DNA of 64,000 bases, from positions 13,196 through 77,195 of the forward strand of contig DASPIU010000018.1 in assembly GCA_035629025.1 (NCBI GenBank), given 5' to 3'. A model generated the notes under the pieces. It worked only from the letters and a program-made list of their open reading frames with translations. It made no database searches and was not told where the DNA came from. Within the stretch, counting starts at the first letter, position 1. Each line of letters starts with the position of its first letter. Below are positions 33,793 through 42,422 of the stretch, piece after piece. A program made the position numbers and the translations under genes. This stretch comes from Stenotrophomonas_A sp035629025. Its GTDB lineage: Bacteria > Pseudomonadota > Gammaproteobacteria > Xanthomonadales > Xanthomonadaceae.

Positions 33793-33829
33793 GCGCGCCT
33801 GATGGGCTCCCGCGCCCGATGGACTCCTT

Positions 33830-33919
33830 GTAGGAGCGCTCTTGTGGCGTTCGGCCATCAGCCGCGACTGCCATCTGACAGAGGGCGACTCCGCTCGTCG
33901 GGGCTGAAGCCCCTCCTAC
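33830..33919. repeat. Variant REP pair with altered left palindrome
   Basis: GTAGGAGCG on the left and GGGGCTGAAGCCCCTCCTAC on the right, as in the pair at 29375-29449. The left palindrome is interrupted: about 20 bp replace the GCTT before CAGCCGCGAC. The outer GTAGGAG/CTCCTAC ends are intact. Confidence 0.75.
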
Positions 33920-34003
33920 AACAACCAACGTCCGGCCCTGGCATGTGGCCCCCCGCATCCGGCCCCAGCATGCGCCGTCCATCGGTCGCCCACCCACATG
34001 CGG

Positions 34004-34018
34004 CAGAATGCCCGCATG
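34004..34018 (+). promoter_or_regulatory. -10 element placed for a leaderless hutD transcript
   Basis: CAGAAT (34004-34009) is followed after 6 nt by the ATG at 34016, the same geometry as yqgE. No Shine-Dalgarno sequence is present and no clear -35 is visible. Confidence 0.4.
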
Positions 34019-34624
34019 GACCTCCTGCAAACCCCCAGCCGCGTCATCCACAGCACCGACTATCGCCGCGAACGCTGGCGCAACCAGCAAGGCTGGACCC
34101 GCGAAATCCTCCGCCTCGGCGACAACGACGACTGGGCCCTGCGCCTGTCCATCGCCGAGATCGAACAGGACTCGGACTTCTCTGCCTTCCCCGGCATCGA
34201 GCGCGAGCTGGTCCTGCTCCACGGCAACGGCGTACGCCTGTGCTTCGACAATGGCGACCGCGTCGACCTGTTGCCCCCGCACCAGCGCCTGCGTTTCCCC
34301 GGCGAAGCAAAGATCCGCGGTGAACTGATCGACGGCCCCACCCACGACTTCAACCTCATGTGGCAGCGCGAGCGCCTGCATGCCGAACTCCTGCATCGTC
34401 CGTTGGTCGGGCCGATGTTGTTCTTCACCGAGCCGACCGTGGCCTGGGCCATCCACCTGCTCGCCGGTCATGCCGAGTTCGAGTCCGATGCCGAGCTGGC
34501 GCCGCTCGCCGCCGGTGACACCGCCTGGCTGGCCGCGGGCGCGCGCAGCCGCCATGCCCTGCACGGCGCCGGTGAATTGCTTGCGATCCGGGTCAGTCCG
34601 CGGATGGACGGGGCGGTCAGCTAA
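34016..34624 (+). CDS. HutD/Ves family protein
   Basis: A 202-residue cupin-type protein of the HutD/Ves family, with WTREILRLGDNDDWALRLSIAEIEQDSDFSAFPGIERELVLLHG and the second-cupin segment GELIDGPTHDFNLMWQR. HutD is linked to histidine use in Pseudomonas and Ves to cold stress in E. coli; no hut genes are nearby, so the role here is open. It converges with the flavoreductase gene, overlapping by 4 bp tail to tail. Confidence 0.87.
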   Translation: MDLLQTPSRVIHSTDYRRERWRNQQGWTREILRLGDNDDWALRLSIAEIEQDSDFSAFPGIERELVLLHGNGVRLCFDNGDRVDLLPPHQRLRFPGEAKIRGELIDGPTHDFNLMWQRERLHAELLHRPLVGPMLFFTEPTVAWAIHLLAGHAEFESDAELAPLAAGDTAWLAAGARSRHALHGAGELLAIRVSPRMDGAVS

Positions 34625-36225
34625 TACACGTCACGGCGATAACGCCCTTCGGTCAGCAAGGCTTCGCGCACCTCGCTGCCCAGCGCCTGTTCCAGCACCG
34701 CGTCCACTGCCGGCGCCATGCCGCGCAGGCTGCCGCAGACGTAGATCGCCGCACCCGCCTGCACCCACTGGCGCAATTCCTCGGCGGCCGCGGCCAGCGC
34801 GTCCTGCACATGGCCGCGCGCCTGTTCGTCGCGCGAATACACCGCATCGAGCCGGGTGATGTAACCCGCTTCCTGCCAACGCCGCAGGTCGGCGCCGAAG
34901 TGATTGTCATGGGCGGCGTGGCGTTCGCCGAACAGCAGCCAGTTGCGCTCGGCACCGGCGGCCACGCGCGCCGCCAGATGCGCGCGCAGGCCGGCAATGC
35001 CGGTGCCATTGCCGATCAGGATCAGCGGCCGCGTCGAAGCCGGCGGATGGAAGCCGGGATTGGCGCGTATGCGCAGCGCGATGTTGGCACCGGGCGCGGC
35101 GTGATCGCAGAGCCAGCCACTGCCCAGGCCAGGTTGGCCGTCGCGGCCCAGCTGACGGCGCACCAGCAGATCCAGGCGTTCCTCGCCGGGCACGGTGGCA
35201 ATCGAATACTCGCGATGCGGCAACGGCTGCAACTGCGCGGCCCATGCCGCCATGTCGTCGCCTGGCGGCTGCGCCGGCCATTGCGCGCGCGCGATGGCTT
35301 CGCGCAACGGCAGCGAGCCGACGATGCGTGCGCCATCCAGTCCATGGTCATGCAGAAACCGCGATACCGCCGCGGTGCTGTGGCAGGGGCCGATCTCGGC
35401 GATGTCGCCGGCCTGCCACATCGGCCATTGTCCATCGGCGGGCTGCAGGGAAATGCGGAACGCCGCGCCAGCATCGCAACCCGGGTTGCTGCGTTCGCGC
35501 GCTGTCAGCCGCCACGCCTGGTAGCGCGGGCGCTCCCAGTCGGTCTGGGTTTCGCCGCCGCCCAGCTGGCCGATCAGGTACTGCCAATGACGCAGCGCGC
35601 CGGGGTCGGCGTTGTCCACTTCCACGCGGTCGAACAGGGCGTGTGCGCCGTGCCGGGCCAGCCATTGGTCAAGCTGCCGGCCGAATGCGCAGAAGTTGTC
35701 ATAGCTGCGGTCGCCTAGCGCGAGCAGGCCGTAACGCAGCTGGGGCAGGGCATCGATATGCGGCTGGGTGCGACGCAGGAAGGCCAGCGCGTGGTCCGGC
35801 GGGTCGCCTTCGCCTGTCGTGCTGACCACGAACAGAATGCGTTCGGCTGCGCGCAGGGCATCGGCGTCGAGCGCACTGAGAGCAACTGCCTGCGCCGGCA
35901 CGCCGCCGGAGCGCAGCGCGGCGGCGCTGCGCTCGGCCAGTTCGCTGGCCAGGCCGGTCTGGCTGGCCCACGCCACCCACAGCGGCGCCGGACCGCTCGC
36001 CTTGGTTCGCGGCGCGCGTGAGCGCCAGGCAATCAGCGCGCACAAACCCGCGTACGCCAGCACACTGGCCGCGGCGCCCTGCCACTGCCAGGACAGCGGC
36101 GCGCCCGGCCACCAGATGCCGCTCGCATGCAGGCGCAGCAGTGCGAAGCCCACGCCGGCCAGGGCCAGCAACACCACTGCGTTGCCGAGCCGCTGTTTCC
36201 AGCCTGTCGTGCCCGGCCCGCTCAT
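34621..36225 (-). CDS. Membrane-anchored flavoreductase (sulfite reductase flavoprotein/CPR-like)
   Basis: A 534-residue protein with two N-terminal membrane helices (~14-31, ~50-67), a flavodoxin-like FMN domain (~81-225, AWASQTGLASELAE; VVSTTGEGDPPDHA) and an FNR-type FAD/NADPH module with REYSIATVPGEE, PLILIGNGTGIAGLRAH, YVCGS and a C-terminal aromatic Tyr. It resembles CysJ but is membrane-tethered and lies in an iron-uptake locus, so it probably moves NADPH electrons to a ferric-siderophore reduction chain rather than to sulfite. It overlaps apbE by 4 bp. Confidence 0.85.
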   Translation of the reverse strand: MSGPGTTGWKQRLGNAVVLLALAGVGFALLRLHASGIWWPGAPLSWQWQGAAASVLAYAGLCALIAWRSRAPRTKASGPAPLWVAWASQTGLASELAERSAAALRSGGVPAQAVALSALDADALRAAERILFVVSTTGEGDPPDHALAFLRRTQPHIDALPQLRYGLLALGDRSYDNFCAFGRQLDQWLARHGAHALFDRVEVDNADPGALRHWQYLIGQLGGGETQTDWERPRYQAWRLTARERSNPGCDAGAAFRISLQPADGQWPMWQAGDIAEIGPCHSTAAVSRFLHDHGLDGARIVGSLPLREAIARAQWPAQPPGDDMAAWAAQLQPLPHREYSIATVPGEERLDLLVRRQLGRDGQPGLGSGWLCDHAAPGANIALRIRANPGFHPPASTRPLILIGNGTGIAGLRAHLAARVAAGAERNWLLFGERHAAHDNHFGADLRRWQEAGYITRLDAVYSRDEQARGHVQDALAAAAEELRQWVQAGAAIYVCGSLRGMAPAVDAVLEQALGSEVREALLTEGRYRRDVY

Positions 36226-37205
36226 CGCGCGGACTCCAGCAATGCCTCAAACGCCGGGCTCAGCGATTCGCGCAGGCCATCGCGGTCACGCTGCAGGAAG
36301 CGTACCGGCAACGACAAGCGTGTCGCCAAGGCCAGGCCTTCGCGCTCGCCCAGCACGGTCATCGCCGTGGCCCAGGCATCGGCACGCGCGGCCTGGTCGG
36401 CGACCACGGTCACCGCCGCGGCGGCGCCGGGCACGGGTTGCCCGGCGCGCGGATCAAAAGTATGCGAATAGCGCTGCGCGTCCACTTCAAAGTGATGCCA
36501 GCGGTCGCCCGAGGTGGCGACGGCCTGCTCGCGCAGCGCCAGCACCCGCGGCGGCAGGTCGGCGGCGGCGTCCTCTTCCGGCGCCGATTCCACCAATACC
36601 CGCCAGGGTTGGCCATCAGGCTTGTCGCCGTAGCCGTACAGCTCGCCGCCGACCTCGACCAGTGCCGCATCGATGCCGGCGTGGCGCAGGTAGGCAGCCA
36701 CGGCATCGACGCCATGGCCCTTGGCGATCCCGGAAAGATCCAGTTCCAGACCACCGGGCTGCAACAGGCTGCGCCCTTCGGCGTCCCAGTGCAGGCGTTG
36801 CCAGCCGACGCGTGCGGCCACGGCGGCGCGTTCGTCATCGCCCGGAATGCGCAACGGGCCGCGCGCCGCGCCGAAGCCCCACAGCGCGACCATGGGGCCG
36901 ACTGTGGGATCGAAGGCACCGTGGCTGGCAGCCGCTACTTCCAGCGCCACATCGAGCACGTGCGCGAAGCTGGCGGGCAGCACATGGCGGCTGCCGGCCT
37001 CGGCGCGGTTGTAGCGGCTGATGTCCGAGCCGGATTCCCAGGTGCTCATCTGCGCGACGACGTCGTCCAGCGCCGCCTGCACCCCGGCATGCAGCCCGTG
37101 CAGGTCGCGGCCACGGCGCAGCGCCAGGCGCACGCGCCAGCTGGTGCCCATGCTGGTGCCGCCAAGACTGGCGACTTCGCGATCAGGGAGGGAGGGGTTC
37201 GACAT
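36222..37205 (-). CDS. apbE: FAD:protein FMN transferase (ApbE family)
   Basis: A 327-residue flavin transferase that links FMN covalently to Ser/Thr of target proteins. Motifs: GGTSMGTSWRVRL, YNRAEAGSRH, FDPTVGPMVALWGFG, LDLSGIAKGHGVD, VEVGGELYGYG and SHTFDPRAGQPV. ATG 37205 precedes the conserved start; no clear signal peptide is seen, so it may act in the cytoplasm or be a variant. A target is expected nearby; see the DUF2271 protein. Confidence 0.9.
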   Translation of the reverse strand: MSNPSLPDREVASLGGTSMGTSWRVRLALRRGRDLHGLHAGVQAALDDVVAQMSTWESGSDISRYNRAEAGSRHVLPASFAHVLDVALEVAAASHGAFDPTVGPMVALWGFGAARGPLRIPGDDERAAVAARVGWQRLHWDAEGRSLLQPGGLELDLSGIAKGHGVDAVAAYLRHAGIDAALVEVGGELYGYGDKPDGQPWRVLVESAPEEDAAADLPPRVLALREQAVATSGDRWHHFEVDAQRYSHTFDPRAGQPVPGAAAAVTVVADQAARADAWATAMTVLGEREGLALATRLSLPVRFLQRDRDGLRESLSPAFEALLESAR

Positions 37206-37254
37206 GCCAGTCAGCGCGGCGGGCGGCAAGCCGCCGCGCCGCGCGTAGCCGCGC

Positions 37255-38070
37255 TTACTGCGGCAGCACTTCCAGCGTGGCCACGTAGCTCAGGCGACGC
37301 TGCCTGGCCTGCTTGACCGAAGTGTTCTTGTCCTCGGTGCTCGCCTCCAGCCAGTACATGCCGGCCTCGGGCCAGGTCACGCTGAAGCGGCCCTGCGCGT
37401 CGGTGGTGGCCTTGATCTCGTCCTGCGCGTTGCGATAGCGCGTGCCGCCACGAATGATCTCCACTTCCAGGCCGGGGGCGGGCTTGCCGTCGATGTGCAA
37501 CGCAAAGGTCGCCGCCTCGCCCGCGAACAGGTCGTTGGGATGCGTCACCGGTACCAGCTCCAGGCCCTTGCCGCTGGGCTTGAGCGCGGTCTGGTTCGGC
37601 GCGCCGTTGGTGACGAAGGTTTCGATGCGGCCCAGCTGCTGCGACACCTGCAGGTCCTGCGCATCCTTCGGCACTTCGGTGGCGAAGCTGGCTTCGCTGC
37701 CGCGCCAGCGCTTGGGCTTGCCGTCCTGCTTCCAGCTCGCCATCAGCCCGGCATTGATCACGCTGAGGCGATAGGTGCCGGTCTGGGTCAGCTCCACGTC
37801 GAAGACGCTGCGGAACTTGCCGGTCGCCGCGTTCTGCGGCTGCACCTGGCTGCCATCCGGGGCGGTGATCACCAGTCCGTCCAGGCGCAGCGGCACGTGG
37901 TTGAGATAGAACAGATCGTTGGACACCGCGGCGTCCACGCTGATCCACGGCTTTTCGCCCGCGATCACGGTCTGCGAGGGCAGCAGCCAGGCCTTGTGCG
38001 CGAAGGCGGCGGGGGCCAGGGCCAGCAGCGCGGCGGCAGCAAGCACGGTGGCAAGGGAAGTGCGCTTCAT
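37255..38070 (-). CDS. DUF4198 periplasmic protein
   Basis: A 271-residue secreted protein, signal peptide ~1-24 (APAAFAHKAWLLPS; the mature N-terminus begins with His). DUF4198 proteins (NikM/CbtK-like neighbours) occur in metal-uptake loci and are predicted to bind or present metal. A C-terminal Ig-like part carries TTDAQGRFSVTWPEAGMYWLEAS. It lies between apbE and the DUF2271 gene in the same operon. Confidence 0.87.
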   Translation of the reverse strand: MKRTSLATVLAAAALLALAPAAFAHKAWLLPSQTVIAGEKPWISVDAAVSNDLFYLNHVPLRLDGLVITAPDGSQVQPQNAATGKFRSVFDVELTQTGTYRLSVINAGLMASWKQDGKPKRWRGSEASFATEVPKDAQDLQVSQQLGRIETFVTNGAPNQTALKPSGKGLELVPVTHPNDLFAGEAATFALHIDGKPAPGLEVEIIRGGTRYRNAQDEIKATTDAQGRFSVTWPEAGMYWLEASTEDKNTSVKQARQRRLSYVATLEVLPQ

Positions 38071-38104
38071 GGAAGTTCCTTGATCTGGATGGAAGGAATG
38101 AGGT

Positions 38105-38617
38105 TTACGGACGCACGGCGAGCGTCACCGCGCCCAGTTCGTCCTTGCCCTGGGCCTTGGCCTGCTGCGCGGCGCCGCCCCACTGGAACGGCAGCTTGAG
38201 CAATTCGCGCCCGCCCACTTCGCGCGCGGCTTCCACCACCAGGGTGTACTGGCCGGGCTTGAGGTCGCGCAGCTGCGTCGGGCCGAAGGAGAGCGCGTGC
38301 TCGCCGGTGGGGCGCGTCGGCCCGGTCACGCCATCGATCGGCAGCTGCGCGTTGCGGCCGCTCTTGCGCCACCACTGGCGCAGGTCGGGCAGCCACTTGG
38401 TGCCATGGCCTTCGTTGGTGCTCTTGGACTGGTACCAGACCGCCAGGTCGCGGACCGCCTGGGCATCGGCGCCTTCGATCCAGATCGCCACGTAGGGGCG
38501 GTGGTACTCGGCGACATTGAGCTTGGGAATCTCCACCGTGACATCGAGGGTGGCGGCATACGCCGGCGTGACCAGCAGTCCGCCGATGCTGAGGGTGAGC
38601 GTGAGGGTGGCGCGCAT
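38105..38617 (-). CDS. DUF2271 periplasmic protein with a flavinylation-like motif
   Basis: A 170-residue secreted protein (signal peptide ~1-21, PAYAA). The DUF2271 core has VAIWIEGADAQAVRDLAVWYQ and KWLPDLRQWWRKSGR. Residues 95-101, D-G-V-T-G-P-T, resemble the ApbE target consensus D-x-x-(S/T)-G-A-T, in which the final Thr carries FMN; here Pro replaces Ala. With apbE in the same operon, Thr101 is a candidate FMN site. This is inference. Confidence 0.85.
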   Translation of the reverse strand: MRATLTLTLSIGGLLVTPAYAATLDVTVEIPKLNVAEYHRPYVAIWIEGADAQAVRDLAVWYQSKSTNEGHGTKWLPDLRQWWRKSGRNAQLPIDGVTGPTRPTGEHALSFGPTQLRDLKPGQYTLVVEAAREVGGRELLKLPFQWGGAAQQAKAQGKDELGAVTLAVRP

Positions 38618-38635
38618 GAAGCGTCTCCGGGTGCG

Positions 38636-39274
38636 TCAATGGATGAGGAGCAGGGCAATGAGCAGCGGCAGCAGCAGGCCCAGGCCGACCAGCGGCCAGG
38701 TCATGCGCCGTTGCCGCGCGTGCATCTGCAGCAGGAACAGGCCGGTGATGCAGAACACCAGGCAGGCCACCGCGAACACGTCGATGAACCAGCCCCAGGC
38801 CGGCCCGGCATTGCGGCCCTTGTGCAGATCGTTGAAGTAGGACACCCAGCCGCGCACGGTGTGCTCGTATTCGACGGCGCCGCTGGCGCGGTCAATGCTG
38901 AGCCAGGCGTCCTCGCCCGGTGCCGGCAGTGAAAGATAGACCTCGTCCTCCGACCATTCGGCCTGCTTGCCGGCCAGGCGCAGCGACAACTGCGCGGCCA
39001 GCCAGTCCGACACCGCGGCCGGCAGCGGCGCATTGCCCTGGCGCGGCCCATGCAGGCGCTCCAGTACCGGCGCGGGGAGGGTGAGCTGGCGATTGCTGAC
39101 CTGCGGCTTGGCCTCGATGCGCGCGGCGTGATTGAGGGTCAGGCCGGTCGCGGCAAACAGCAGCATGCCGATCAGGCACACCGCCGAGCTGATCCAGTGC
39201 CACTGGTGCAGCGTGCGCAACCAGAAGCCGCGGCGTTGCTGCGGCGTGGCCAGGTCGGTGGCGGGCTCGGTCAC
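38636..39274 (-). CDS. PepSY-associated membrane protein
   Basis: A 212-residue inner-membrane protein: one helix at ~28-50 (preceded by LHQWHWISS, with His residues suited to haem or metal), a periplasmic PepSY-like domain and two C-terminal helices (~160-185, ~190-211). PepSY membrane proteins in iron loci are thought to carry electrons across the membrane for siderophore reduction. The gene lies 4 bp after the piuC-like gene. Confidence 0.86.
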   Translation of the reverse strand: MTEPATDLATPQQRRGFWLRTLHQWHWISSAVCLIGMLLFAATGLTLNHAARIEAKPQVSNRQLTLPAPVLERLHGPRQGNAPLPAAVSDWLAAQLSLRLAGKQAEWSEDEVYLSLPAPGEDAWLSIDRASGAVEYEHTVRGWVSYFNDLHKGRNAGPAWGWFIDVFAVACLVFCITGLFLLQMHARQRRMTWPLVGLGLLLPLLIALLLIH

Positions 39275-39278
39275 CGGC

Positions 39279-39968
39279 TCAGGTCTCCGACCAGCCGCGC
39301 AGCAGGTTGTGGTAGACGTTGGTCAGGCGCAGCAACGCGGCACGGTCGGCCTCGGCCTGGGTGAGCGTCTGGATCGCCGCGTCCAGTTCAAACAGCATCT
39401 GCCGCTGCTGGCCATCGCGCACCAGGCTCTGCACCCAGAAGAACGAAGCCAGCCGGGTGCCGCGGGTAACCGGCGCCACGCGGTGCAGGCTGCTGGAGGG
39501 GTACAGGATCAGGTCGCCGGCCGGTAGCTTGACCTCGTGCTCGCCATAGGTGTCGCTGACGATCAGTTCGCCGCCGTCGTATTCCTCCGGCTCGCTCAGA
39601 AACAGCGTGCAGGACACATCGCTGCGCACGCTGGCCGGCGCCTGTCCCGCTGCGGGCACCGTCATCACCGCGCCATCGACATGAAAGCCGTAGTGGCCGC
39701 CGCCTTCGTAGCGGTTGAAACGCGGCGGCACGGTGCGCAGCGGCAGGGCGGCGGCGAAGTACAGCGGGCTGCGCGCCAGGGCGTTGAGCACGGCCTGGCC
39801 GAGTTGCTGCTTCAGCGGCGAGGCGTCGGGCAGCTGCAGGTTGCGCTTGACCTGCGCGCCCTGCGCACCGACGGTCTCGCGGCCGTCGGTCCATTCGGCC
39901 GTGTCCAGCTCGCGGCGGAAGCGGGCGACCTCTTCAGCCGTCAGTACGCCCGGAATGTGCAACAGCAT
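39279..39968 (-). CDS. piuC: PiuC/PKHD-type Fe(II)/2-oxoglutarate hydroxylase
   Basis: A 229-residue dioxygenase. The iron ligands are in GHYGFHVDGAVM (His-x-Asp) and SSLHRVAPVTRG (His), and R-x-S-type 2-oxoglutarate binding follows in GTRLASFFWVQS. PiuC homologues (YbiX) sit beside Fiu/PiuA-type receptors and are iron-repressed. The substrate is unknown. It follows the TonB receptor by 51 bp. Confidence 0.93.
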   Translation of the reverse strand: MLLHIPGVLTAEEVARFRRELDTAEWTDGRETVGAQGAQVKRNLQLPDASPLKQQLGQAVLNALARSPLYFAAALPLRTVPPRFNRYEGGGHYGFHVDGAVMTVPAAGQAPASVRSDVSCTLFLSEPEEYDGGELIVSDTYGEHEVKLPAGDLILYPSSSLHRVAPVTRGTRLASFFWVQSLVRDGQQRQMLFELDAAIQTLTQAEADRAALLRLTNVYHNLLRGWSET

Positions 39969-40019
39969 CGCGTCCTCCCCGCTGGCGGACGCCTGCGCGG
40001 GGCAGGCGTCCAGTTCGTC

Positions 40020-42314
40020 TCAGAATCGCAGGTTGGCCGTCAGCGTGAAGGTGCGCGGGGCGCCCGGGCTGTAGCGGTAACCGCTCTTGTTGATGCCGGC
40101 CACATATTCCTTGTCGAACAGATTGTAGGCATTCAAGCGCAGGTCGAAGTGGTCGTTGAACGGGTAGGTGATCACCGCGTCCCACACCGTATACGACTTG
40201 ACGAAGGCCGGCGTGCCGATCGCGCCGTCGGTGCCGCGCTTCATCTCGCCGCTGTAGCGCACGCCGCCGCCGATGGTCAGGTTGAACGGAAGGGTGTAGG
40301 TGGTCCAGGCGGTGAAGGCGCTGTCCGGGGTGTAGGTCAGCTGGGTGCTGCCATCCTGGGCCACGTTGGCGCCTTCGCGCACCTCGGCGTCCATCTTCGT
40401 ATAGCCGGCCGACACGGACCAGTTGTCGCTGATGCGGCCCACCGCCGACAGTTCCACGCCCTGCACCCGCTTCTCGCCGGTCTGGTAGTAGATGTTCGGG
40501 TTGGTCGGGTCAGCGGCGATCTCGTTGCTCACGTCGGTGCGGAACAAGGCCATCGACACCAGCAGGTCCTGCTCGAAGAAGCTCCACTTGGTGCCGACCT
40601 CGGCGGTCTTGGCCTTCTGCGGGTCCAGGTTCGGGTTGTTGAGGTTGTTGGCCGCGGTGCTCAGCTCCAGCGTGCTGCCACCCGGAGGCTGCTGGGAGAT
40701 GGCGTAGTTGGCGTACAGGCTCACGTCCTCATTGGCCTTGTACACGGCGCCGAGCTTCCAGTTGAACAGCGTGTCCTTGGCATTGGCATCCACGCCCGGG
40801 ACGATGCTGCCCGCCGGCAAGGTGCCGCAGACCGGGCCGCCGCGCGCGCCGCACACCACCCGGCTGTTGAAGTCGGTGTCATAGCGGTCCAGGCGCACGC
40901 CGCCGGTGAGCAGGAAGCTCTCGCCAAACTTCAGCGTGTCGAAGGCATAGGCCGAGAAGGTGGTGGTGCGGCCCTCGGCGTAGGCGCCGTTGCGGCCCCA
41001 CACCAGGCCATCGACGTTCCAGTCCGGGTTGTACAGGTTGGCCGCCGGCCAGGCGCCGCCGAGCGTGGCCACGCCCCAGCTCTTGAGCTCCTCGCGCGTG
41101 GCTTCAACGCCGGTGCTGAGGTTGTGCTCGACGCTGCCGGTCATGAAATCCCAGCGCAGGTTCAACTGGTCGGTGAGGATCGTGTACTGCTGGTCCTTGA
41201 ATGTCGGCGTGCTGCGCGCCAGCGTCCAGGTGGACGGGTCGGCGGGGTTCGGCGTGCGCAGGTTGGCAGCGGTCACCATGAACGCGGTGAGCATGTAGTC
41301 CTGATCGTTGCGGCCCCAGCGCGCGGTATTGGTCAGGCGCAGCGTGTCGGAGAAGTCGTGCTCGAAGCGGAAGGTCGCCATGCGCGATTCGACATCGTCA
41401 TGGTCGTGGCGCGTGCCGTAGAAATTTTCCGGGTTCACCTTGGGCGCGTTTGCCAGCCACGGGCGGGTCGGGTCGGGCGAGGAATAGCCGGGCAGGCCGA
41501 TGGTCGGCACGCTGCCATCGGGAATGTTGTCCTGCTTCACGTACAGCAGGTCGAGGTAATAGCGGGTGGCGCCATCCAGGCCGAAGGCCAGCGACGGGGC
41601 CACGCCCCAGCGCTTGTTCTGCACGTGGTCGCGGCCGACGGCGTCGCTGTCCTGGCCCATCACGTTGATGCGCAGCGCAGCGCCCGGGTTGCCCAGGGTC
41701 TGGTTCCAGTCGGCGGTGACGCGGCGCTGCCCGTCCACGCCGCCGGTCAGCGCGGCGTTGGTGGCATTGGTGCCGAACGGACGCTTGGTCACCAGGTTGA
41801 TCGAGCCGGTCGGCGCGCTGCGGCCGTTGTCGGTACCGGCCGGGCCCTTGGCCACTTCGATCTGCTCGATGTTGAACACGTCGCGCGAGATCGAACCCAG
41901 GTCACGCACGCCATCGACGAAGATGCTCGACGAGGTGTCGAAGCCGCGCATGTAGACGGTGTCGCCGGTGCTGCTGTTGCCGTTCTCGCCCACATAGAAG
42001 GTGCCCACGCCCGGGCTGTTGCGCAGCGCCTCGGTCAGCGTGGTGGCGCCCTGCTCGTTGAACAGGTCGCGGCTGATGATGTTGATCGTCTGCGGCGTGT
42101 CCTGCAGCGATTGGGTGAACTTCGGCGAGGACGGGGTCTCCACCAGGTAGCGCTTGGCGCGCTCGGCCTGCACGTCGACCTTGTCCAGGGTCTTGGCATT
42201 GTTGCTGGCGGCGCTGTCGGCGTGGGCCAGGGGCGCGGCCAGCAACAGCGCGGCGGCGGTCAGCGTGGTGGCGCCGGTGCGCGGGAGGACGTGCTTGCGG
42301 CTCTTGATGCTCAT
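40020..42314 (-). CDS. TonB-dependent siderophore receptor (Fiu/PiuA-like)
   Basis: A 764-residue outer-membrane receptor with a signal peptide (~1-32, PLAHA). The plug (~40-190) has VETPSSPKFTQSLQDTPQTINIISRDLF and GENGNSSTGDTVYMRGFDTSSSIFVDGVRD; the barrel ends in aromatic Phe (LTANLRF). Catecholate siderophores or their breakdown products are likely ligands, inferred from the Fiu-like family and the piuC neighbour. A Fur box overlaps its promoter. It heads the operon that runs to the flavoreductase. Confidence 0.93.
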   Translation of the reverse strand: MSIKSRKHVLPRTGATTLTAAALLLAAPLAHADSAASNNAKTLDKVDVQAERAKRYLVETPSSPKFTQSLQDTPQTINIISRDLFNEQGATTLTEALRNSPGVGTFYVGENGNSSTGDTVYMRGFDTSSSIFVDGVRDLGSISRDVFNIEQIEVAKGPAGTDNGRSAPTGSINLVTKRPFGTNATNAALTGGVDGQRRVTADWNQTLGNPGAALRINVMGQDSDAVGRDHVQNKRWGVAPSLAFGLDGATRYYLDLLYVKQDNIPDGSVPTIGLPGYSSPDPTRPWLANAPKVNPENFYGTRHDHDDVESRMATFRFEHDFSDTLRLTNTARWGRNDQDYMLTAFMVTAANLRTPNPADPSTWTLARSTPTFKDQQYTILTDQLNLRWDFMTGSVEHNLSTGVEATREELKSWGVATLGGAWPAANLYNPDWNVDGLVWGRNGAYAEGRTTTFSAYAFDTLKFGESFLLTGGVRLDRYDTDFNSRVVCGARGGPVCGTLPAGSIVPGVDANAKDTLFNWKLGAVYKANEDVSLYANYAISQQPPGGSTLELSTAANNLNNPNLDPQKAKTAEVGTKWSFFEQDLLVSMALFRTDVSNEIAADPTNPNIYYQTGEKRVQGVELSAVGRISDNWSVSAGYTKMDAEVREGANVAQDGSTQLTYTPDSAFTAWTTYTLPFNLTIGGGVRYSGEMKRGTDGAIGTPAFVKSYTVWDAVITYPFNDHFDLRLNAYNLFDKEYVAGINKSGYRYSPGAPRTFTLTANLRF

Positions 42315-42422
42315 TGGTCTGCGATCCTGTAGACGGCCGAACACAACCCGTCAGCCTGGCAAGGCTGGGAGCGTTTCGAGCGGAATTCGCGCCTGGCGAG
42401 AAGGGGCTTGGCGTACCCCCGC

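Larger units (their letters stand above)
33653..34015. other. 363-bp stretch between comEA and hutD
   Basis: Holds the candidate sRNA and terminator (33653-33792), a variant REP pair (33830-33919) and the hutD -10 element (34004-34009). I see no protein-coding gene. Confidence 0.75.

Noticed and set aside
33098..34564. N-terminal extension of the M20 peptidase up to 34564
   Set aside because: It would run antisense through comEA and hutD; the conserved protein begins at ATG 33097.
34621..36225. Assignment of the flavoreductase as CysJ (assimilatory sulfite reductase)
   Set aside because: The FMN and FAD modules are similar, but two N-terminal membrane helices and the iron-uptake context, without cysI, argue against it.
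39537..42332. A 931-codon plus-strand frame opposite the TonB receptor
   Set aside because: Composition is Gly/Val/His-rich without domains; the minus-strand frame is a clear receptor with plug and barrel.
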